Assembly (NCBI GenBank): GCA_945861845.1
Contig: CAMAWS010000162.1
Coordinates: 1-7,139, forward strand
Direction: 5' to 3'
DNA from: Candidatus Sulfopaludibacter sp. SbA3
GTDB lineage: Bacteria > Acidobacteriota > Terriglobia > 20CM-2-55-15
DNA: 7,139 nt
The translations under genes were made by a program, and so were the position numbers. Shown piece by piece: positions 1-5,001 of the stretch. Within the stretch, counting starts at the first letter, position 1; the number at the start of each line of letters is the position of its first letter. The notes under the pieces are model-generated. The model was not told where the DNA came from. It searched no databases and saw only the letters and a program-made list of their open reading frames with translations.

Positions 1-609
1 AATGACGAGATTGTTTTCCAGAAACCAATTTCCGGATCGAGCGGCCTCAAACTTGTCGTTGGTGAGGATCTCGAAAGGTAGGTGGAAGCGGCGGCCGAGT
101 TCATCCTGCCACTGTTCGGCAAGACTTCCCGGACAAACGATGAGGCACCGCTGAAGATCGCCCCGCGCGATCAGTTCTTTGATGAATAGTCCCGCCATGA
201 TCGTCTTTCCGGCGCCGGGATCATCGGCCAGAAGGAATCTCAGTGGCTGTCGCGGCAACATGGACTCGTACACGGCCGTAATCTGGTGCGGGAGCGGATC
301 GACCAGAGAAGTGTGAACAGCCAGAACCGGATCGAACAAATGGGCGAGCCGGATTCGATGCGCCTCCGATACGAGGCGGAACAGCGCCCCGTCGCCGTCG
401 AAACTCCATGGCCGTCCGATCTCGACTATTTCAAGCCGGGGTTCGTCATGACGGTAGAGAAGTTGATTGGCGACTCTCCCAGCGGGGCTCTTGTAGGTAA
501 GCTCTAAATCCTCCGAACCAAACCACTGGACCGAAACCACGCCGACTAATTGGTCCGGCAAAATGCCGCGCACCGATGTATTCGGCTGGAGGTCTTCGAG
601 TTTTGCCAT
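1..609 (-). CDS. SNF2/HepA-like DEAD/DEAH-box helicase, N-terminal 203 residues (cut by window edge)
   Basis: This reading frame stays open from an ATG at 609 to the left edge, so only the first 203 residues are seen and the C-terminal part lies outside the window. Residues 1-100 form a less conserved leader domain. A Q-motif-like DPLPHQ (104-109) follows, then a Walker A motif LADDPGAGKT (127-136, with K135 and T136 contacting ATP phosphates and Mg), and motif Ia, LIVCPGSLAEQW (156-167). This order and wording is typical of the SNF2/RapA (HepA) superfamily 2 helicases, which use ATP to translocate on double-stranded DNA. Members with this kind of N-terminus are often near restriction or anti-phage genes, but that role is inference here because the downstream genes are not visible. 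The start is firm: an in-frame stop lies five codons upstream with no other start between. No clear Shine-Dalgarno precedes it. It begins 35 bp after the truA stop, so it may be read from the same transcript. Confidence 0.9.
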   Translation of the reverse strand, partial: MAKLEDLQPNTSVRGILPDQLVGVVSVQWFGSEDLELTYKSPAGRVANQLLYRHDEPRLEIVEIGRPWSFDGDGALFRLVSEAHRIRLAHLFDPVLAVHTSLVDPLPHQITAVYESMLPRQPLRFLLADDPGAGKTIMAGLFIKELIARGDLQRCLIVCPGSLAEQWQDELGRRFHLPFEILTNDKFEAARSGNWFLENNLVI

Positions 610-644
610 GGGTGACCAATATTACCGTTTCGGTTGCGACCCTG

Positions 645-1400
645 CTACTTTCCGTAGCGGACCTGTTCCAGAAACAGGCCCGCAGCGGGGGCCGTCCACG
701 CGGCGACGTCGAGTTTCGGATCGCAGCGGCCATCGAGGAGTTTGCGAAAGTCCGGCTCGCGAATTTCGCCCGTGCCCACTTTTACCAGGACGCCAACAAC
801 CCGGCGGACCATTCGCCATAGAAAATGAGACGCTTCGATTCGAATCAGGATGATGTCGTCTCGAACTTCGATCTCCGCTTTTTCGACGACGACGATCGTC
901 GACTCGTCCGGCCGCGCGGCATCCGCGGCGCGAAAGCAGATGAAATCGTGGCGGCCGGCCAGCAGCGCCGCCGCCCGCCGCATGGTTTCCAGGTTTAATT
1001 CATCCTTGATCCACCAGACGTACCTCTTGCGAAATGCCTGCTTTCGAGTCGAGATCTGGTAGATGTAGACCCGGTTGGTGGCATCGTGCCGCGCATGAAA
1101 ATTCCTGGCGACGCGCTCGATGCTTGTAACCACGATGTCGGCCGGCAGCAGATCGTTCAGCCGCCGCGCGAGAACCTCGGCCGATTGGCGAGCATCGGTG
1201 GCCACCTTCAGGTGCGCCACTTGGGCAAGGGCATGCACGCCCGCGTCCGTGCGGCCACTGCCCTGCATCTCGACCTTTGCTCCAAAGGCTTCTTCCGCCG
1301 CTTTCCGCAGTTCGCCCATCACGGACCGGGCGTTCTTTTGCTCCTGCCATCCGTGGTAGCGGCTGCCGTCATATTCAAGGATTACTTTGAATGTTGTCAT
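645..1400 (-). CDS. truA: tRNA pseudouridine synthase A (TruA)
   Basis: TruA isomerises uridines 38-40 in the anticodon stem-loop of many tRNAs to pseudouridine in the cytoplasm. The 251-residue protein has the normal length for the family and appears complete. Visible hallmarks are YDGSRYHGWQ (10-19), the catalytic motif GSGRTDAGVHA (47-57) with nucleophile D52, NDLLPADI (82-89), FHARHDATNRVYIYQI (101-116) with the conserved R110 and Y112, GRHDFICF (149-156) and FLWRMVRRVVG (193-203). The ATG at 1400 places the protein start just before the first beta strand, as in homologues. The bases just upstream on the coding strand are a pyrimidine tract (antisense of 1401-1414) rather than a Shine-Dalgarno, so initiation may be weak or leader-dependent. 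The gene lies downstream of the palindromic element at 1472-1619 and immediately upstream of the helicase gene. The family assignment is essentially certain. Confidence 0.97.
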   Translation of the reverse strand: MTTFKVILEYDGSRYHGWQEQKNARSVMGELRKAAEEAFGAKVEMQGSGRTDAGVHALAQVAHLKVATDARQSAEVLARRLNDLLPADIVVTSIERVARNFHARHDATNRVYIYQISTRKQAFRKRYVWWIKDELNLETMRRAAALLAGRHDFICFRAADAARPDESTIVVVEKAEIEVRDDIILIRIEASHFLWRMVRRVVGVLVKVGTGEIREPDFRKLLDGRCDPKLDVAAWTAPAAGLFLEQVRYGK

Positions 1401-1471
1401 GAAGGAGGAGGGGGTTCACCGGCCTTGAGTTTGGTCTTCTACACAGGGAAGCCGCGTAGCAACGAAACAGT
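1401..1471. other. Short spacer upstream of truA
   Basis: This spacer lies between the truA start and the palindromic element. Its only visible feature is a purine tract on the plus strand at 1401-1414 (a pyrimidine tract on the coding strand of truA). No promoter with recognisable -35 and -10 boxes was found. Confidence 0.4.
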
Positions 1472-1619
1472 TTAGCCACGGGTGTTAGCCCGTGGGTTCT
1501 GACAAGCACGTTGTATCCAGCCCCGGCGGGGCGACACAGCATACAAGTATCGTGCTATGTCGCACCTGCGGTGCTGATATCCGGTCGTTGGCCGACCACG
1601 GGCTGACGCCCGTGGCTAA
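1472..1619. repeat. Nested palindromic repeat, REP/BIME-like
   Basis: The element is a large imperfect inverted repeat made of two mirrored module pairs. Outer modules: TTAGCCACGGG (1472-1482) is an exact reverse complement of 1609-1619. Each outer module is also a hairpin by itself: CCACGGG 1476-1482 with 1489-1495, and CCACGGGC 1596-1603 with 1608-1615. Inner modules: hairpins GCCCC/GGGGC (1520-1524 with 1528-1532) and GCACC/GGTGC (1562-1566 with 1570-1574), flanking a 9-of-10 match between 1532-1541 and 1553-1562. An extra GGTCG/CGACC hairpin lies at 1583-1597. The site, between two genes of the same strand, and the hairpin-within-inverted-pair design match REP/BIME elements that RAYT-type transposases disperse. 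No transposase is present here, so mobility is inference. No T-run follows the hairpins on either strand, so a classic intrinsic terminator is not supported, although transcript attenuation or 3'-end protection is possible. Confidence 0.75.
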
Positions 1620-1640
1620 CATTCTTTCGCCACTACGCGG

Positions 1641-2201
1641 TTAGTTCGAGGACTGCTGCAGAACCATTTTCAGGTCGGCCAGCAACTTGTCCGTTGGAAT
1701 CAACTGGCCGCTGACGCTCTTCCAGATGACCTTGCCCTTGTCATCAATAAGGAAGTAGTAGCGCTTCGAGGTCCTGTTCGGGCTGACCGCGTCGTACTTG
1801 GTCGTCACCGTAAGTTCCGGATCGCTCACGAAACCGTTCTTCGCGCCAACAACTTCCTTGAACTTCGCCTGCGCGCCGCGCAGATCGCGCGAAACGCCGA
1901 TTAACTCGATGTTCATGCCGGTAAACTGATCGTGGAATTTTCCAGCCTCGGTGAACTCGGTCGTGCAGCCTGCAGTAAACGCTCCAGGGAAGAACATCAA
2001 GAGGGCGTTCTTTTTCCCAACGAGGTCTTTCAAATTGGCGGCCGCAACGGAAGTTGTTCCCTGCGCCAATGCGAAGTCGGGCGCCACGTCGCCGATTTTA
2101 GGGGAATTGTCGACGGCGTTGGGTGTCGCGGTAAGCTGCGCAAATCCGGTCGTGGCGGCAATCAGCATCGAAATCGCCACCGAAAGTACTGTCTTCTTCA
2201 T
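1641..2201 (-). CDS. Exported one-cysteine peroxiredoxin (AhpC/TSA, BCP-like)
   Basis: Peroxiredoxins reduce hydrogen peroxide and organic peroxides through a reactive cysteine. The 186-residue protein starts with a Sec-type signal peptide: KK at positions 2-3, a hydrophobic stretch over 4-19, and a likely cut after GFA (residue 21). It should therefore act in the periplasm or outside the cell. The thioredoxin-fold domain begins at KIGDVAPDF (35-43). The active-site motif PGAFTAGC has P72, T76 and peroxidatic C79, matching PxxxTxxC. A conserved arginine is offered by SKRYYFLID (R147). C79 is the only cysteine in the whole protein, so there is no internal resolving cysteine and reduction must come from a partner thiol. 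The start is supported by a strong Shine-Dalgarno. The gene lies 52 bp downstream of the M1 peptidase and may share its transcript. The family is clear, but the exact subfamily and its reductant are not. Confidence 0.93.
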   Translation of the reverse strand: MKKTVLSVAISMLIAATTGFAQLTATPNAVDNSPKIGDVAPDFALAQGTTSVAAANLKDLVGKKNALLMFFPGAFTAGCTTEFTEAGKFHDQFTGMNIELIGVSRDLRGAQAKFKEVVGAKNGFVSDPELTVTTKYDAVSPNRTSKRYYFLIDDKGKVIWKSVSGQLIPTDKLLADLKMVLQQSSN

Positions 2202-2205
2202 GTTT

Positions 2206-2213
2206 CCTCCTTC
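2206..2213 (-). promoter_or_regulatory. Shine-Dalgarno of the peroxiredoxin gene
   Basis: On the minus strand the bases read GAAGGAGG, followed by AAAC and the ATG at 2201. This is the only near-perfect ribosome binding site in the window and it fixes the peroxiredoxin start. It suggests that this gene is translated more strongly than its neighbours. Confidence 0.85.
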
Positions 2214-2253
2214 AGGAAGTTGTCAGTATAAGGCGTAATTGGGAGACAGGCCA

Positions 2254-4806
2254 CTATAACCCCGGTGCCCCCGATGCCCGAAAGAGCTCATCCGCGGACT
2301 GCATCACGATCTGGCGCAGACGAAGCGGCAGGCCGGTATTCTCGGCAAGAAATGCGCGCACGACTTCGGCGGCGGCCGCGCTGTTGTGACCGCCAATCGT
2401 TGCGTCAATCCAGTTCCTGGGGAAGAAGATGTCGCCGGTACGCTGAATCTCCGGCAGCAGGTCCAGTGCGGGACGCAAATATTTCCGCGATTGTGCCGCT
2501 CGCAAGGGGTGGTGGATATAGCGCAGTCCTTCCAGCACCCATGGCTCGGTGCGGCGGTTCTTCACGTCGGCAAGGCCCAGGAAGAATGCGTCTCGCGTTT
2601 CCGGGCGATCCGACAAAGCGGGAATGACGAATTCAAAACGCGCCTTGCGGTCGGGATTCATGAACCGTTGGCTCTGTTCCTCGAGTATGGCGGCTGACTG
2701 CGCAACCCCGCGAACGGCCAGTTCCATCGCCATTGCAGCTTCGTCGGGTTCCGCGAGCGTCAGGCCCGCCATTTTTTCCTGCCTCCGCCATACGCGCTCC
2801 AGGAATGCGACGCCATCGGGAGTGGTCACATTCGAACGGAACGCGGAAAAGTATGTGGACTTCAGGCTCGACGATGCCGCGCGCGCCAGGCCGTTTCGCA
2901 GCGTCTGCTCCAGTTTCGGCACACGCGCCCCGCGCTCCGTGTCCGGTAGAAATCTCCAGAAGACGCCGGACACATAACCAAGAATCAGTTGAACATTCTG
3001 CTCGGTGTCCTCGCGCGGCAACGCCTTCAGCGCCAGATCCATGAGATCGGCCGCCTTTACTCGCCGATCGAGCATCTCCTCCCACAGGGTGATCCATGCT
3101 GCGCCGCGGGCAACCGGGTCTTTCAATTCCGGGAGGTGCTCCAGGAGGAAGGCTCGGCTGGCGCTGTCCAGTGTAAATCCGCCGTAGGCGAGGCCGCCGC
3201 CGGCCGGGAGCACGAAATCCGGCCGGGAGCCCGTATGTAAAATTTCCGCGGTCTCGCCTTGCATCTCCACGGAAATCGACCGCACGGTCGAGCCGGATCC
3301 AACGAGCACTTCCATTTGTTGCGTCCATCGCAAGGACCTGCCTTCCATCGGGTCACTCTGGATGAAAACAAGCCTGTCTCCTGCAACCTCGGTGCGGATA
3401 GAAGGCCTGCCAGGTTCCTCGACCCAGGCGCGGCTCCATGCGGCCACGTCCAGTTCGGCCCGCTCATCCAATACACGGACCAGATCAAGCCATGTGGCGT
3501 TGCCGAACTCGAATTCCTTGAGGTATGCGCGAATGCCCTCCCGAAAACGTTCTGGCCCGAGAATCCTCTCGAGTTGCCGCATCACAATGGGAGCTTTCTG
3601 GTAAATGATGGCTCCATAGAGGCTGCCCGCTTCCGCGAGATTTGCAAGTTCCTGCCGAATGGGATGCGTGCCCGCCGTGCGATCCACGGCGTAAGCCGCG
3701 GGATAGTTGGAGACCAGGAAACGAAGTTCGTGATTCACGTTGGGAAACGAGGGCTTCACGATCTTGGCCGCCATGAAATTGGCGAAGACCTCCTTCATCC
3801 ACACGTCGTTGAACCACTGCATGGTCACCAGGCCGCCAAACCACATATGCGACGTTTCGTGCGCGATCAGGCTTGCGCGGTTGAGCATCTGGTTCTCGGT
3901 GGCCGACTCGTCCAGCAGTACCGATGTGGCGTTATAGAAAATCGAGCCGGGATGCTCCATTCCGCCGAATTGAAACGCGGGCAACAGGACGAAGTCGAAC
4001 TTGCCGAACCGGTATGGAATTGCCGTGTATTCCTCCAGCCATTGAAGCGCCGCGCCATGGAGATCAAAGACAGCTTCACGGTTGCGCGCAACTTTCCCAG
4101 CATCCGTCTCCCTGTGAAACATTCGGTATGTTCGGCCGCCACGCTGGGCAGTCTCCACCTGGAATTTCCCTGCCGCAAAAGCAAATAGGTAGGTCGGTAT
4201 CGGTTCGGTTTCGCCGTAGCGAATGGACACGCTATTACCTGAAGGCCCGCGCGACACCTCGGCGCCATTGGCGACCGACTGCCAGTCGGCAGGCGTCGTT
4301 AGCCCGAGCGTGAACCGCGCCTTGAGATCGGGCTGATCGAAGCATGGAAAGGCAAGGCGGGCGCGCGCCGGAACGAACAGCGTGTACATGAACTCCGGAT
4401 TGCGGTTGAGCGCGACATCCCCTGCGAGGAAAACGATCTCAACGGAATTCTCGCCCGCGGTAAGTTCAGCGGCGGGAATGACAATGTGCCCATTGGCGGC
4501 ACGAAACCTTGATGGCTGCCCGCCGACAGACACCGAAAGGATCGATTCGGCTCCAGGCTCGAAGTCGAGAACCAGCGGTTGCGAGGTGTCTTTCAGTGCA
4601 AAGCGAATGATGGCGCGACCGGACAACGGCTCGGAGACAACAGCAGGAATCCGGAAGGACAGGTCATACCGCAAGCTCGCGATCGAGCGGGCTCGCTCGA
4701 TTGCCAGGGCAAGCGCAACTCCCGGTTCGGGATCCACACCCCGGCTTGAATTCCCCTGACAACCCGATTGAAACACCATAAGCAGGAGCAAGAGTATGAC
4801 ACGCAT
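2254..4806 (-). CDS. M1-family zinc aminopeptidase, probable lipoprotein
   Basis: M1 enzymes remove N-terminal residues from peptides using one zinc ion. From the ATG at 4806 the protein has 850 residues. It opens with MRVILLLLLMVFQSGC, a hydrophobic signal peptide ending in a lipobox-like QSGC (C16; Q at -3 is unusual), so it is probably a membrane-anchored extracytoplasmic protein. The N-terminal beta domain (about 45-225) includes FPCFDQPDLKARF (153-165), characteristic of M1. The substrate-anchoring motif is GGMEH (281-285) in place of classic GAMEN. Zinc ligands are HETSH (H316, H320) with catalytic E317, and E339 in WMKEVFANF. The likely transition-state tyrosine is Y402 in IIYQKAP. A long helical C-terminal domain (about 530-850) follows, as in ERAP/PepN-type enzymes. 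The frame is open to an ATG at 4914, but those 36 extra codons mostly translate the inverted repeat and would bury the signal peptide, so 4806 is preferred. Neither start has a clear Shine-Dalgarno. Substrates are unknown. Confidence 0.94.
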   Translation of the reverse strand: MRVILLLLLMVFQSGCQGNSSRGVDPEPGVALALAIERARSIASLRYDLSFRIPAVVSEPLSGRAIIRFALKDTSQPLVLDFEPGAESILSVSVGGQPSRFRAANGHIVIPAAELTAGENSVEIVFLAGDVALNRNPEFMYTLFVPARARLAFPCFDQPDLKARFTLGLTTPADWQSVANGAEVSRGPSGNSVSIRYGETEPIPTYLFAFAAGKFQVETAQRGGRTYRMFHRETDAGKVARNREAVFDLHGAALQWLEEYTAIPYRFGKFDFVLLPAFQFGGMEHPGSIFYNATSVLLDESATENQMLNRASLIAHETSHMWFGGLVTMQWFNDVWMKEVFANFMAAKIVKPSFPNVNHELRFLVSNYPAAYAVDRTAGTHPIRQELANLAEAGSLYGAIIYQKAPIVMRQLERILGPERFREGIRAYLKEFEFGNATWLDLVRVLDERAELDVAAWSRAWVEEPGRPSIRTEVAGDRLVFIQSDPMEGRSLRWTQQMEVLVGSGSTVRSISVEMQGETAEILHTGSRPDFVLPAGGGLAYGGFTLDSASRAFLLEHLPELKDPVARGAAWITLWEEMLDRRVKAADLMDLALKALPREDTEQNVQLILGYVSGVFWRFLPDTERGARVPKLEQTLRNGLARAASSSLKSTYFSAFRSNVTTPDGVAFLERVWRRQEKMAGLTLAEPDEAAMAMELAVRGVAQSAAILEEQSQRFMNPDRKARFEFVIPALSDRPETRDAFFLGLADVKNRRTEPWVLEGLRYIHHPLRAAQSRKYLRPALDLLPEIQRTGDIFFPRNWIDATIGGHNSAAAAEVVRAFLAENTGLPLRLRQIVMQSADELFRASGAPGL

Positions 4807-5001
4807 CGGCGAATTATCTGTGAACGGAGACGGCAGGGAGAAACGGATTCCCCTAAATGAGAATTGAAAATTGAACATTGAGTATTGAGAACTTAGAGCT
4901 GGCAAATCGGCCAATTTGGTTACGCGTCAATTCTCAATGCTCAATGTTCAATTTTCAATTCTCATCTTTGTGGCCCCACCGGACCTAACTTGGCCGTCTC
5001 G
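4807..5001. other. Divergent intergenic region (M1 peptidase / coiled-coil gene)
   Basis: This region must hold the 5' ends of both flanking genes, since they point away from each other. Most of it is occupied by the inverted repeat at 4857-4965. A TTGACG on the minus strand (4925-4930) resembles a -35 box, but no acceptable -10 hexamer was found 16-18 bp from it. No convincing Shine-Dalgarno was seen for either gene. No other feature is supported. Confidence 0.6.
4857..4965. repeat. 35-bp inverted repeat with tandem ATTGANN heptamers
   Basis: The left arm 4857-4891 and right arm 4931-4965 are reverse complements at 34 of 35 positions (the only mismatch is T4883 against G4939, a possible G-U pair in RNA), with a 39-bp spacer. 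Each arm is a run of 7-bp units. On the plus strand ATTGA recurs exactly every 7 bp at 4863, 4870, 4877 and 4884. The right arm, read on the minus strand, has the same units plus a fifth ATTGA unit just beyond the match (4924-4930). The block is markedly AT-rich against its GC-rich surroundings. It lies between two divergent genes, so it may be an intergenic repeat family, a regulator site array or a transcript hairpin. Which of these applies cannot be told from one copy. Confidence 0.85.

Noticed and set aside
1086..1475. Plus-strand open frame of 129 codons across truA
   Set aside because: It overlaps truA completely and lacks family similarity. The GGAGG on the plus strand at 1404-1408 lies inside it and far from any useful start.
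1596..1615. Hairpin downstream of the peroxiredoxin stop as an intrinsic terminator
   Set aside because: No run of T follows the stem on the minus strand, and the hairpin is better explained as a module of the palindromic repeat.
3259..4188. Plus-strand open frame of 309 codons
   Set aside because: It lies wholly antisense to the M1 peptidase, whose zinc-site motifs are intact. The translation has no recognisable domain and the frame is a by-product of GC-rich codon usage.
4925..4930. TTGACG on the minus strand as a -35 promoter box for the M1 peptidase
   Set aside because: No reasonable -10 hexamer occurs 16-18 bp downstream, and the match arises from the ATTGANN repeat units.
4857..4965. 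Inverted heptamer region as a CRISPR remnant or transposon ends
   Set aside because: There are no unique spacers of constant length between repeats, no target-site duplication was recognised, and the 39-bp interior is too short to carry a transposase.
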